Assembly: GCA_016712565.1 (NCBI GenBank)
Contig: JADJQU010000010.1
Coordinates: forward strand, 124,001-188,000
Length of the DNA stretch: 64,000 nt
Source: Planctomycetota bacterium
GTDB lineage: Bacteria > Planctomycetota > UBA1135 > GCA-002686595
Reading direction: 5' to 3'
Program-made: the position numbers and the translations under genes
Shown here: piece by piece, positions 1 through 8,571 of the stretch
How the letters are laid out: each line of letters opens with the position of its first letter
Position numbering within the stretch: the first letter of the stretch is position 1
The notes under the pieces: generated by a model
The model's database searches: none
What the model saw: the letters and a program-made list of their open reading frames with translations, nothing else
What the model was told of the DNA's origin: nothing

Positions 1-239
1 CAGTCTTCGCGCGCGCAGTCGGCCCTCGAATCGAAGGGCAGCACCACGGCGCGCTTGACGCCAAGGTCGAGAAACAGGTCCTCGTAGCTCTGTCCCGTGG
101 AGCGTTCGGTGGATGCCGTGGGGATCACGACGATGCGTCCCTGCTTGCCTCCACACAGCCGCACGAAGCGCCTCAGGATCTGGGGATCCTGGACTTTGTC
201 GATGCCTCCTCCGATCGGGATGATGAAACCGCGGGTCAT
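1..239 (-). CDS. cphB: Cyanophycinase (peptidase S51), N-terminal part
   Basis: Cut by the left window edge, so only the first 79 residues are visible. They begin MTRGFIIPIGGGIDKV and continue through a GRIVVIPTAST segment, the classic N-terminal strand-turn of cyanophycinases, which are serine exopeptidases of family S51. Such enzymes split cyanophycin (multi-L-arginyl-poly-L-aspartate) into beta-Asp-Arg dipeptides. The catalytic serine lies beyond the edge and cannot be checked. The gene follows an isoaspartyl dipeptidase by 23 bases on the same strand, and that enzyme would cut the dipeptide product, which strongly supports the call. No cyanophycin synthetase is visible here. Start is the ATG at 239. 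Confidence 0.9.
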   Translation of the reverse strand, partial: MTRGFIIPIGGGIDKVQDPQILRRFVRLCGGKQGRIVVIPTASTERSTGQSYEDLFLDLGVKRAVVLPFDSRADCARED

Positions 240-262
240 GGTTGCCTTGCCTTTCCTGAGGG

Positions 263-1450
263 TCAGGAACCGGATGGGGACGATGAAAGGGTCTCGAAAC
301 GGCCCGGCACGACGGGAACTCCGTCCAGCACGTGCCAGCGGCCGCGACAGCAGACGTCGCGCACGCCGAGGTCGGAGTCGAGCACGACCAGGTCGGCGTC
401 GCCCCCGGCGGTGATGCTGCCCTTGCGCGAGAGGCGCAGGGCGACGGCCCAGTTGGCGGTGAACGGCAAGAGGGCCCGCTCCAGGGGAATCCCCGCTCGC
501 ACCAGTTGGGCCAGGGTCTCGGCCAGGGTGCCGGGGTCGCCCACGTCCATGTGCGTCACGCGACCATCGCCGTCGAACGTGGGCAGACAGCCGCCTCCGT
601 CGGAACTGACGGTGAAGCGCGCCGGGTCGACACCGCTGGCGAAGGCCGAGAGCAGGGCGTCGCGTGCCGACAGCCCCGCGTCGTCCCCGGCGGCAGGATA
701 GGCCGTGACGTCGACGTTGACGCCGGCGCGGGCCAACTCCAGGGCCTCGTCGAACAGCGCGCGGCGCCGGTTGACGTGGGTCGGCTGGAAGACGCGCGCG
801 GGCAATTCGGTGGTACGCAGGGCCTCGCGCACGAACTCCAGTCCGCGCGGCCCGTCGCCCAGGTGCAGGTGCAGGACGCCCGCCTTGCCGCTCATCAGGC
901 CCGCCACGTGGCACTCCGAGGCGACGCGCACGAACTCCCCGAGGGAGGGCTGGCTGGAGCGGTGGTCCGAGATCGCGAGCTCGCCCACGCCGATCACCTT
1001 GTCCACGTGCACGATGTCCCCGCGGGCGCTGCCGGTGATGGTCGCGAGCGGCAGGTGGTAGCCGCCGGTCCAGGCGAACGCGGACAGGCCTTCCTCCTCC
1101 AGGGCCCGGGCCCGGGCGACCACCTCGCCGGGCGTGCGGTTCAGGTCGTCGGTGCCGAGCAGCCCCACCACGCAGGTGACCCCCGCGCGCGTGAAACGCG
1201 AGAGCGCCACCTCGGGAACGCGGCTGGCATACCCCGATTCGCCTCCGCCGCCCGTCACATGGGCATGACCGTCGATGAAGCCGGGCACCACGCGTCCGCC
1301 CGCCAGGTCGCGCACGCGCGCCCCCAGGGACGAGGGCAGCTTGGGCTCGCCGCGGCCGATCCAGACGATGCGCTCGCCCGCGATCAGCAAGTGCATGCGC
1401 CCCAGGGATTGGGGAGCGTACAGATCGGCATTCAGGAGCAGTTCCAGCAC
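263..1450 (-). CDS. iadA: Isoaspartyl dipeptidase (beta-aspartyl-peptidase)
   Basis: Amidohydrolase-superfamily metallopeptidase of 395 residues, close to the 390 of E. coli IadA. Visible motifs are the metal-binding HAH in FIDGHAHVTGGGGE, AISDHRSS, HLHLGDG, FQPTHVNR and the catalytic Asp region SSDGGGCLP. It hydrolyses beta-aspartyl dipeptides. Beside cyanophycinase its substrate is probably beta-Asp-Arg, giving Asp and Arg. Before AISDHRSS the chain reads GVGEL; as I recall, the E. coli enzyme has its metal-bridging carboxylated lysine here, so a glutamate may replace it. I chose the GTG at 1450 although the frame stays open to 1735, because the extra N-terminus is Pro/Arg-rich and unlike the family. 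A GGAGG lies 13 bases upstream of this GTG and a TAGAAT hexamer before that. Confidence 0.9.
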   Translation of the reverse strand: MLELLLNADLYAPQSLGRMHLLIAGERIVWIGRGEPKLPSSLGARVRDLAGGRVVPGFIDGHAHVTGGGGESGYASRVPEVALSRFTRAGVTCVVGLLGTDDLNRTPGEVVARARALEEEGLSAFAWTGGYHLPLATITGSARGDIVHVDKVIGVGELAISDHRSSQPSLGEFVRVASECHVAGLMSGKAGVLHLHLGDGPRGLEFVREALRTTELPARVFQPTHVNRRRALFDEALELARAGVNVDVTAYPAAGDDAGLSARDALLSAFASGVDPARFTVSSDGGGCLPTFDGDGRVTHMDVGDPGTLAETLAQLVRAGIPLERALLPFTANWAVALRLSRKGSITAGGDADLVVLDSDLGVRDVCCRGRWHVLDGVPVVPGRFETLSSSPSGS

Positions 1451-2220
1451 GTGGAGCGGACCGCCTCCGGCCCGGGTCGGAACCGGAGATTCTAATCCAG
1501 CGCGGTCAACGCTGCCCGACCGAACAGGCGGGAAAGCGCCCCGGGGGATCGGCCCCGCATCACGTCGACTCCCGCTGGGGCCCGGCACGGGACCGGGCTC
1601 GCCGGCGGGAGCCTCCGCGGACGCGGCCGGGATTCGCCCCCCCACCAGGTCGATCGGCGCGGCCGACGGCCCCTGCTCACGACCCGGGCACGCCTGCCAG
1701 AGGGTGGACCTGGCCCGTGGCGAGGGGGATCGCACGCCGGCGAGGCCAAGCGCGCATCCCGGAGCCTATCGGGCCCAGTGGCTGTGCCGGGGCCTCGATC
1801 CGCCAGGCGCGGCGACGACGCGCAATCGCCCGGCGACGCTCGCAAGCTCTAGGTCGCGTTCCAAGGAGGGCGACGGAGGGACGACGGGGCCCCGAGCGCG
1901 CACCCTGGGCTCGGTCTTGGGGGCTGGGCCGCCCGCAGCACGTCCCGGAACCTGGACCGCCCCGCGAATGCGGCGAGCCTGCAATTCGCCTGGCCCGCGG
2001 AAGCCGCGCAGTCGCTGGGAGAGGCTCCGGAGGAGCCCCAACGACGCGGGCGCGAGCCGCGGAGCGGCGGCAGGGCGCGTCAGGTTCCAGAACGTGCTCC
2101 GAGGCGATCGGAATGCAGACCCGGCTTCGAGGCCGAGCCTTCACCTCGAGAAACGAACTCTCGGCCGGCCACCGGTCTGCTTGCCTCGGATGCGCTTACC
2201 GCCCGCTGGATTCGCGGAGA
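1451..2220. other. Gene-free stretch of about 770 bases
   Basis: Both strands carry long open frames, but their translations are Arg/Pro/Ala-rich, lack family motifs and overlap one another, as expected by chance at this GC. Apart from the iadA promoter-like hexamer near 1490 I see no RNA gene, repeat array or mobile element. It separates the cyanophycin operon from the barrel protein; all flanking genes lie on the minus strand. Confidence 0.6.
1489..1494 (-). promoter_or_regulatory. Putative -10 element of the iadA-cyanophycinase operon
   Basis: TAGAAT on the minus strand, 38 bases before the GTG start of iadA, with a GGAGG between. It fits the TANNNT pattern seen before many genes of this window. 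No clear -35 is seen. Confidence 0.45.
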
Positions 2221-2904
2221 TCACAGCTCGAACGTCAGGCCCAGTTCGAGCACATGCTGCTTGGTTTCCAGATCGAAGCTGGAGTTCCCGATACCGTCAT
2301 CGATGTTGTTGTTGTCGATGTTGAGGAAGCGGTAACCGACCCGAGCGGCCATCCTGGGAGCGAAGCGCCACTCCACGCCCCCGCGGGCCTGCCAAGCGAG
2401 GAACGGACCGTCATCGTCGTGGAATCCGCCACTCGTGCCCACGTCCATCCATGCCGCGCCGGCGCCGGCACCCACATAGACCGAAACCGGCTCCGCGACC
2501 CTCAGGTCGAGGGTCACGTTGAGCATGCCCGCCAGCACCGTGATTTCGTCGACCGCCTGCAGGACGCCCGAAGTGCTGGCATCTTGCTGGGTCCACAGGG
2601 CCTCCACGTCCACGTCGACGGCCACCGGACCGGTCCCGGAGCTGACGCGTTTCCCCAGGGCGGCGCTGAGCAGGAAGCCCTCGTCGAACTCAACGTCTTC
2701 GTTGCCCGGGCCCCGGGAATCGTCGGTCGTCACGAGTCCTGCATTCACGCGCCCATACCAGCTTCGCCGGGGATCACCCCGTCCCAGCAGGTCCTGGTCC
2801 GAATCGGTGAGCAGCAAAGGCCTCTCCGGGGCGGGCGTGGCGGGAGTCTCACCCACGGAGAGCGAGAGTGCGAAACACGTGGGCAGCAGGAAGACAAGGG
2901 ACAT
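2221..2904 (-). CDS. Outer-membrane beta-barrel protein
   Basis: 227 residues. The N-terminus MSLVFLLPTCFALSLSVGETPA is a signal peptide. The rest alternates polar and hydrophobic residues, with amphipathic strands such as VYVGAGAGAAWMDVG, GGVEWRFAPRMAARVGYRF and the C-terminal HVLELGLTFEL, ending in Leu like many outer-membrane proteins. This looks like a small OmpA/OprF-type barrel without a peptidoglycan domain. The frame opens at 2949, but the ATG at 2904 starts exactly at the signal peptide and has GGAGG 7 bases upstream. Cargo or role is unknown. It stands alone between long non-coding stretches. Confidence 0.75.
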   Translation of the reverse strand: MSLVFLLPTCFALSLSVGETPATPAPERPLLLTDSDQDLLGRGDPRRSWYGRVNAGLVTTDDSRGPGNEDVEFDEGFLLSAALGKRVSSGTGPVAVDVDVEALWTQQDASTSGVLQAVDEITVLAGMLNVTLDLRVAEPVSVYVGAGAGAAWMDVGTSGGFHDDDGPFLAWQARGGVEWRFAPRMAARVGYRFLNIDNNNIDDGIGNSSFDLETKQHVLELGLTFEL

Positions 2905-3303
2905 GGGGACCTCCAGGACAGGGGGCACTCGGATGGCATCGAGCTCCACCTTGGGGCCCGCCTCGGAGACAGGCGCGCCCCACGGGAGCCCCGGGGCCGC
3001 GCTCCGCGAGAAGTGTCGAGAACGCGCATGCCCTAGGCAGTGCTACGGACGCAACGCGACGACGCGGGCGCGAGCCACGGGGTGGCCAGGGGGTGTGCCA
3101 GTCTCTAGAGCTGCTCTTAGGAGCGCCTGCTGGGCGCTCCATCGGCACATGCACCTAGCAGCAGGGCGAGAATCCAGTATCCGGCACGCGCGCAGCATGG
3201 GGCCCGGGCCGATTCGCAGGCCGGGACGCGCCTCGCCGCCGCTGGGAGCGGCACCAGGAACTCAGCACCGGGAACTCAGCACCAGGAACTCAGCAACGGG
3301 GAC
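2905..3303. other. Gene-free stretch with a short tandem repeat at one end
   Basis: About 400 bases between the barrel protein and the end of upp. Open frames here are composition artefacts. The only structure is the 14-base tandem repeat at 3257-3312. No clear terminator hairpin for upp is visible. Confidence 0.6.
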
Positions 3304-3312
3304 TCAGCACCA
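3257..3312. repeat. Four-copy 14-base tandem repeat spanning the upp stop codon
   Basis: Four units of GGAACTCAGCACCR start at 3257, 3271, 3285 and 3299; the last two differ at one or two positions. The copy at 3299 includes the stop codon of upp (TCA on the plus strand, 3304-3306). A period of 14 is not a multiple of three, so changes in copy number would alter the 3' untranslated region, not the protein. Confidence 0.85.
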
Positions 3313-4155
3313 GGCGTTGTTCAGGACCTCGCCCATGCCACCCGCCCCGGGGACGATGTAGCCCTTCTCGTCCAGCCCGCGTTCCTCGACCCAGCGCGTG
3401 CCGGGGATGGTCTCGTGCACGTCGGCGGGCGACAGGCCGCGGTCGAGGCGCGCGGTGTAGACCACCAGATTGTCCAGGGCGTCGAGCACCGCCCGCAGGT
3501 ACTCGGGCGTGGCGATCATCGGCATGGCCACGATGCGCGCGGGCCGGCCGTAGTGCTGCAGGTAGTGGCGCACGGCGCGGATCGTGGTCGAGCCCGTGGC
3601 GCCCATGGGATCGGGCAGCAACAGGATGGCGCCCTCCACCGATCCGCCGATCTTGCTGCCGTGCAAGTCCACGCCGACCACGTGGCCCGAGGCGTCGCTG
3701 ACGCGCGCCATGTTCAGGTGGTCGAGGCGCACGTGCTCCGGCGGCAGCACGCTGGTGAGCATCTCGAAACAGGTCTGCGAGGGCACGATGCCCGCGCGGA
3801 TCACGTCCACGATCACCACGCGCGTCTTCGGGTCGAGCACGGTGCCGCGGTACACGCCCAGTTCCCCGTGGTGCTCCGCCATGCGGGTCGGGACTTCGGC
3901 GCGAATGCTGGGGAATTCGCGACCGGCGACGTTGACCAGCATGGTCTGGTAGACCTGCCGCAGGATCCCGGCCATCTCCGGATGGCGCACCTCGGGACTG
4001 GACAGCCGCGCCAGGGCCGTCAGCAGGAAGCGGTTGTCCAGGAGGTGCACCTGGGCGCCGTAGCGGTGTTCGCGTTCCCAGGCGCCGCTGGCCCCGGCAC
4101 CGCGCGAACGCTGCACGGGTTGCAGAACCGGGTCGTGGCGGGACTCTTGGGCCAT
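3304..4155 (-). CDS. upp: Uracil phosphoribosyltransferase, long form
   Basis: Cytosolic pyrimidine-salvage enzyme joining uracil and PRPP to give UMP. The PRPP-binding loop DPMGATGSTT is at residues 182-191, preceded by the family's VDVIRAG and followed near the C-terminus by the uracil-binding GYIVPGAGGMGE. At 283 residues it is longer than the usual 208-residue bacterial enzyme, with an extra N-terminus of about 30 residues and an insertion between the halves, so it resembles a long subgroup. The ATG at 4155 is the only reasonable start; Shine-Dalgarno is weak. It lies 58 bases downstream of the aminotransferase on the same strand, so co-transcription is likely. Confidence 0.92.
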   Translation of the reverse strand: MAQESRHDPVLQPVQRSRGAGASGAWEREHRYGAQVHLLDNRFLLTALARLSSPEVRHPEMAGILRQVYQTMLVNVAGREFPSIRAEVPTRMAEHHGELGVYRGTVLDPKTRVVIVDVIRAGIVPSQTCFEMLTSVLPPEHVRLDHLNMARVSDASGHVVGVDLHGSKIGGSVEGAILLLPDPMGATGSTTIRAVRHYLQHYGRPARIVAMPMIATPEYLRAVLDALDNLVVYTARLDRGLSPADVHETIPGTRWVEERGLDEKGYIVPGAGGMGEVLNNAWC

Positions 4156-4213
4156 GGGGACGGAACTCAGGGATTCAGTGCCGCCCGTGGGGAAAAATCG
4201 GTCCAGCGCATGC

Positions 4214-5464
4214 TCATCCCCCGCTGGCGGCCAGGGCCGACGACAATGCGCGCACCAACTCGCCGACCTCGGCCGCGGGCGTCGAGCACAGGGCGATGCG
4301 CAGGGCGCCCCCGATGGGCACCACGAAGACGCCGCGCTCCCGCATGTGCTTCGCCGCCGCCTGGGGGTCCTTGGCGAACACCGTGACGAAGAAACCGCCT
4401 TCGTAGCGCGGATAGCGCAGGCCCGCGGGCCGGGCGGCGGCGTTGAAGGCGTTGACGCGCGACTCGAGCAGGCCCACCAGCCGCTCGCGTTCGCGAGCGA
4501 CCCGCGCCGAGGCCTCGGGCGAATTCATCAGCTCGGCGATGGCCAGCATCCCCAGGTGGTTGCAATTCGACCAGGTTCCGCGGCAGGAGAAGGACAGCGC
4601 GTTCTGGATGCGCGTGCGCTCGGCGGCGTCGGGGTGCGAGGCCACCAGGGCACCGACCCGCGCCCCGTACTGGGCAAAGCCCTTGGAAGCGGTCCAAGCG
4701 CACAGGAGCAGCACGCTTTCGCCCAGGGTTTCCACCGGATCCAGCCACTCCTTGGACCGCACGCCTCCGAAGTGGGCGTAGGCGTAGTCGACCAGCAGGC
4801 TCACCGGCGCCTTCTCTCCCGCCCGGCGCAGCACGTCGCACACGCTCTTCCACTCGCCGAGGTCCAGGGAGTAGCCCGTGGGGTTGTGGCAGGGCGTGTT
4901 CAGCAGCACCAGCGCCCGCTTCTGGACCGAGAGCTGTCGCTCCAGGGCGGCGGCCAGGGCGGCCGTGTCGAAGCGGCCGGCCGCGTCGAACATCTCGAAG
5001 GTCTCGACCTTGCGGCGAGTCTGCTCCGCGATCGTCTTGTAGGGTCCCCAGTAGAACTTCGTCGTCAACAGCGCCTCGCCGGGCGCGAGGAAGTTGACGA
5101 TCGCATGGTGCAGGGCCCCGGTGCCGCCGGGAGTCGCCGCGGCCACGGACCTGGCGGCCAGGGGCCGCGTGCCGTAGAGGTCGCGGATCACGGCCTGGAG
5201 GAAGCCCGGCTCGCCGGAGATGGGCGCATAGCAGGCGCTTTCCTTGGGCGGAACGCGGGCCAGGGCCTCGCCCACGGAGGGCAGGATCGCCAGGCTCCCG
5301 TCGTCCTCCACCAGGGCCCCCAGGGTCGCATTGATGATGCGCTCCCCGGCCTTCGCGCGGCGCGTCGCCTCGGCGTTGAGCGCGAAGATCGGATCGTCGG
5401 CCGGACGCTCGCGGGCGTCCTCGATCAGAAAACTCGACAAGGCGGCGAGGGTGGTCGAAGTCAC
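4214..5464 (-). CDS. Class I aminotransferase (aspartate/aromatic type)
   Basis: PLP-dependent fold-type I aminotransferase of about 416 residues. Visible features are NPTG (about residues 194-197), the cofactor-contacting DYAY (about 226-229) and the Schiff-base lysine in WTASKGF (about residue 261). Pattern and length fit the aspartate or aromatic amino-acid aminotransferases, but substrate cannot be read from sequence. The frame is open up to 5572; that extension is Pro-rich and unlike the family, so I prefer the GTG at 5464, which begins the helix VTSTTLAALSSF. Shine-Dalgarno is absent; a TATCCT hexamer lies on the minus strand at 5514-5519. Confidence 0.85.
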   Translation of the reverse strand: MTSTTLAALSSFLIEDARERPADDPIFALNAEATRRAKAGERIINATLGALVEDDGSLAILPSVGEALARVPPKESACYAPISGEPGFLQAVIRDLYGTRPLAARSVAAATPGGTGALHHAIVNFLAPGEALLTTKFYWGPYKTIAEQTRRKVETFEMFDAAGRFDTAALAAALERQLSVQKRALVLLNTPCHNPTGYSLDLGEWKSVCDVLRRAGEKAPVSLLVDYAYAHFGGVRSKEWLDPVETLGESVLLLCAWTASKGFAQYGARVGALVASHPDAAERTRIQNALSFSCRGTWSNCNHLGMLAIAELMNSPEASARVARERERLVGLLESRVNAFNAAARPAGLRYPRYEGGFFVTVFAKDPQAAAKHMRERGVFVVPIGGALRIALCSTPAAEVGELVRALSSALAASGG

Positions 5465-5607
5465 GGGGATGGGCGGGGTAGGCGCGCCGGAAACCGGGGG
5501 CGCAAGCCCGCAGAGGATACCCGAAGGGCGGCCGAATCGGGCCTCGCCGATGTGCGCAACCGGGGGGGCCAAGGAGCGGGTCCGCGGCCCCCGCCCGCGC
5601 GGGAGGC

Positions 5608-6810
5608 TCAGCGCCGGAAGGAGACCACGGCCGTGAAGGCTTCCTGCTCCCGCGGCGTGAGCTTGCGCCCGCTGGCCGGATTGGCGTCCGAGGTGCGCAC
5701 GCCCGAAAGCGCCAGGAAACGGTCGAAGTACGACACGGATTCCAGGCCCGGCCAGGAGAAGTGACGGGCGTGTCCGGCGGCCCAGGCCAGTTCCGCGTCC
5801 AGCGGATCGTGACCCGTGCCCTCCACGGCCAAGGCGAAGGCCTGACCCAACCGCTCGGTCTTCTTGAGCCGGGCGATGTCCGCGGGCGCGCGCTCGCCCT
5901 CGGGCGTGTCCGGCAGGAGCTCCAGGACCCGCGCGCGCGCCGCCGCGGCCGTGGCGAGCGTGCGATCGCGCCAGTCCCGCAGGGCCGCGAGCCGCGGCTC
6001 GGCATCGGAAGAGAACAGGAGCTTGCGCATCTTGCTCTCGAGTTCGTCCCGCGGCGCCAGGGCCGCCGCCAGTTGTTCGGTGCGCGCGGGTTCGCGCGCA
6101 CCACGGGCCACCTCCCCCAGGTGCTTGGCCGCCGCCAGCTCGTCGGCCTCGGGCGAACGATCGCCGGGCTGCGGAGCCAGGGCCAGGAGGTCGGAGCGCA
6201 CCGTGCGCAGCTCGGCCGCGGCGAAATCGGCGCGGGCCACCACGTGCTCCAGCTCGGCCAGGGAGAGTTCGAAGTGCCCGGTCTGGGTGCCGGAAAGCAG
6301 CGCCCGCGCGCGCTCCAGATCGTCCACGGCGAGCCGGGCCCGGGAGACGAATTCACGGCGCACGTTGAACTTGGTGTCCACGAGCAGCGCGGCCAGCGTG
6401 CGCGCCCCCTGGTCCCCGACGGCCAGCACCTCGCCCGGGTGCTTGCGCAGCCGCTCGTACTCCCGATGGAGCGCCAGCACGTCGTCGCCCGCGCTGGCGG
6501 ACAGGAGCTTGAAGTACCCGCGTGCCTCGTAGTGCTTCTGCACGTCCGCCAGGACGATGCGCGTGGTCATGGCGAGTTGCGCGAGCTCGGAGAGGAAGGC
6601 CTTGTCCTGGGGATCGTCCGAGCGCAGGAGCCGCGCCAGCTCCTTGGGTTGGATGTCCGAGCCGAAGCCGCGCTTGCCGTCCGGCGCAAGGCCGAAGTCC
6701 CCCGCCTGCGGGGCGGCCTGTCCCACCCCGGCCGCGTGCTCCGGATCGGCGGCGGCTCCTCCGGGCGAAGCCCAGGCCAAGAGCCCCAGACAGCAGGCCA
6801 GGATCTTCAA
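5608..6810 (-). CDS. Secreted protein of unknown function
   Basis: 400 residues beginning with a signal peptide (MKILACCLGLLAWASPGGAAA). The mature part is charged and almost entirely helical in look, with many Ala, Arg, Glu and Leu and heptad-like stretches such as LERARALLSG and ELAAAKHLGEVARGA. I recognise no domain. The C-terminal part from about residue 325 is different, with aromatic residues (HFSWPGLESVSYFDRFLAL). Its ATG overlaps the stop of the upstream helix-hairpin-helix gene by four bases, so translation of the two is probably coupled. Its role may relate to the ATPase genes further upstream, but that is only context. Confidence 0.75.
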   Translation of the reverse strand: MKILACCLGLLAWASPGGAAADPEHAAGVGQAAPQAGDFGLAPDGKRGFGSDIQPKELARLLRSDDPQDKAFLSELAQLAMTTRIVLADVQKHYEARGYFKLLSASAGDDVLALHREYERLRKHPGEVLAVGDQGARTLAALLVDTKFNVRREFVSRARLAVDDLERARALLSGTQTGHFELSLAELEHVVARADFAAAELRTVRSDLLALAPQPGDRSPEADELAAAKHLGEVARGAREPARTEQLAAALAPRDELESKMRKLLFSSDAEPRLAALRDWRDRTLATAAAARARVLELLPDTPEGERAPADIARLKKTERLGQAFALAVEGTGHDPLDAELAWAAGHARHFSWPGLESVSYFDRFLALSGVRTSDANPASGRKLTPREQEAFTAVVSFRR

Positions 6811-7649
6811 GCAAAAGGCCCGGCGCTGTCGCCCGGGGGCCCGCCCGGGGGCCCGCCCGGGGGCCCGCCCGGGGATCGTCCCTCGCCGGAGCCGAACTCC
6901 TCGATTCCGTCCCGGGGCGGCCGCTCGCTGGGCGAGAAGCGCACCTCCGCCGCGGGCCCCGGGGCAATCGTGCAGTCGCGCAGGGCGGCGGGCAGCGCGG
7001 GAGACGGAAGCACGACGGCGGGCGCGGGCTCGTCCCGCAGGCGGCGGCGCGCCAGTCCCTGGACGAAGAGCACCTGGGACAGTCCGAGCCCGGACGCGGC
7101 CGCCAGGGTCTCGGCCTCCAGCTCGATCAACTCCTCGAGCCCACCCACGCCCGCGGTCCGCAGGGCGTCGAACGTGGAGCGGTCGAGGTCCGCCGATTGG
7201 AGCGGCGTGGCGCGGCGAGCCGGCGGAACGTCCCCGGGCGCCTGGGACGGGGTCGTCTGGGGCGCGCGCGCGGAGGAAGGCGCGGACGCCAGGTCAGCCT
7301 CGGCCTCGCTCCGGTCCAACTCCGTCCAGCGCCGGGCCGCCGCCGCCAGCATGGCGCGCTTGCCCCGGGTCACCTCCCGCGGCTTGGGGCGCACCGGCTT
7401 GGGCAGGGGCTGCGGCTCGGCCCGCGACTCCACTCGCGCGACCTCGCCCACCAGGACCCGCTGCTTCAGGGCCGCGGCCTCCTTGAGGAAGCGGCGCGCC
7501 CCGGCCACCGGGAGCGACAGGATCGAACTGACCTCCGCCGGCGTTCGCCCGGCCAGATCCTCGATGCCCTGGATGCCGTGGGCCCGCAGCCGCTGCAACG
7601 TCGAGGGGCCGTCACCGTAGAGATTGCAGAGCAGGGCGAGTGCGTCCAT
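6807..7649 (-). CDS. Helix-hairpin-helix protein with Pro-Gly-Gly tail
   Basis: 280 residues. Two helix-hairpin-helix-like modules are visible: residues about 1-65 (LRAHGIQGIEDLAGRTPAEV, then LPVAGARRFLKEAAAL) and about 155-205 (LRTAGVGGLEELIELEAETL, then SGLGLSQVLFVQGLARRRL). The middle is charged and Pro/Ala-rich, and the end is a PGGPPGGPPGG repeat. Such modules usually bind DNA without base specificity or hold other proteins. The gene lies 30 bases after a ParA-type ATPase, so it could be a DNA-bound partner of that ATPase; this is inference. Its stop overlaps the next start (ATGA). Confidence 0.7.
   Translation of the reverse strand: MDALALLCNLYGDGPSTLQRLRAHGIQGIEDLAGRTPAEVSSILSLPVAGARRFLKEAAALKQRVLVGEVARVESRAEPQPLPKPVRPKPREVTRGKRAMLAAAARRWTELDRSEAEADLASAPSSARAPQTTPSQAPGDVPPARRATPLQSADLDRSTFDALRTAGVGGLEELIELEAETLAAASGLGLSQVLFVQGLARRRLRDEPAPAVVLPSPALPAALRDCTIAPGPAAEVRFSPSERPPRDGIEEFGSGEGRSPGGPPGGPPGGPPGDSAGPFA
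6831..6874. repeat. 12-base tandem repeat coding for Pro-Gly-Gly
   Basis: GCCCGGGGGCCC repeats with period 12 from 6831, 6843 and 6855, plus a partial copy. It lies inside the 3' end of the helix-hairpin-helix gene and encodes its PGGPPGGPPGG tail, so copy-number change keeps the frame. Confidence 0.85.
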
Positions 7650-7679
7650 GGTGGGCGGAGGGATGGGCGGGGTTGTCCG

Positions 7680-8537
7680 TCAGGCTTCCAATTCGACGCC
7701 CGGCAGTTCCAGACCGGAAATCCGGCCGCGGTCACCGGCGCGGGGGCGGGCGGCCCGCGGGGCGCGCAATTCACGGCCGATGCGGGGCGTTTCGGCGAGC
7801 ACCTCGGCGGCCAGGGCACGGAAATCGTCGGCGGCCGAGCAGCGCGGGGCGATCTCGAACACCGGCCGGCCGCAGGCCGCGGCCTCCCGCAGGCGCACGT
7901 TGGAGCGCACCACGGTCTCGTACATGTCCTGGCCGAAGCGCGCGTGCAGGGCCACCAGGAGCTCGCGCGCGAAGCGCGTGCGGCGATCGAACAGGGTGCC
8001 CAGGACGCGCAGGTCGAAGCGCGAGCCCTGCAGCGCGGCCACTTCCTCGAACAGCGCCCGGGCCCGCACGGCGCCCTGCAGGGCGAAGGCACCGGTCTCG
8101 ATCACCAGCAGGGCGCTGGTGGAGGCGCACAGGGCATTGGCCGTCAGCACGCCGTCCGCGCGGGCGGGGCAGTCGATCAAGGCGTAGTCGAAATCCGCGG
8201 CCAGTTCCTCGAGGGCGTAGCGCAGGCGACGCTCCGGACCCACCAGGCGCGCGCTCTCCTCCTCGAATTCCGCCAGGCCCTGGGACGAGGCGATCAACGC
8301 GAGCCCACCCGGCGCGGCCCGCAAGGACTCGCGCGCGGTGACGCGCTCGCACAGCACGTCGCCGATGGTGGGCCCGAGTTCTCCGCTGACCGAGAGTCCC
8401 AGGGAGGCGTGGGCCTGAAGATCGAGATCCACCAGCAGGACCCGCTGCTTCGCCAGCACCAAGGCCGCCGCCAAGTGAATGGCCGCGGTCGTCTTGCCGC
8501 AGCCGCCCTTTTGATTGACCAGGCTGATGACGCGCAT
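7680..8537 (-). CDS. ParA-family ATPase
   Basis: 285 residues. It starts with the deviant Walker A box KGGCGKTT (about residues 10-17), followed by VLLVDLDLQAHAS and the DYALIDCPA Walker B region, the layout of ParA/Soj partition ATPases. These dimerise on ATP and bind DNA or membranes to place cargo. No ParB-like gene or parS site is nearby. The C-terminal 40 residues after the ATPase core are Arg/Pro-rich. It sits 34 bases after a MinD-like ATPase and 30 before a helix-hairpin-helix gene, so all three are likely one unit. It may place a protein complex, not the chromosome. Confidence 0.88.
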   Translation of the reverse strand: MRVISLVNQKGGCGKTTAAIHLAAALVLAKQRVLLVDLDLQAHASLGLSVSGELGPTIGDVLCERVTARESLRAAPGGLALIASSQGLAEFEEESARLVGPERRLRYALEELAADFDYALIDCPARADGVLTANALCASTSALLVIETGAFALQGAVRARALFEEVAALQGSRFDLRVLGTLFDRRTRFARELLVALHARFGQDMYETVVRSNVRLREAAACGRPVFEIAPRCSAADDFRALAAEVLAETPRIGRELRAPRAARPRAGDRGRISGLELPGVELEA

Positions 8538-8571
8538 GCTTGGCGCGCGCGCCCCGGCCCGCGGCTCGGGC

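Noticed and set aside
1275..2324. Long plus-strand open frame across the gene-free stretch
   Set aside because: Its translation is Arg/Pro/Ala-rich and motif-free, and it overlaps iadA antisense and several other frames. At this GC such frames are expected by chance.
3257..3312. Possible CRISPR array
   Set aside because: Units are 14 bases, contiguous and without spacers, so this is a plain tandem repeat.
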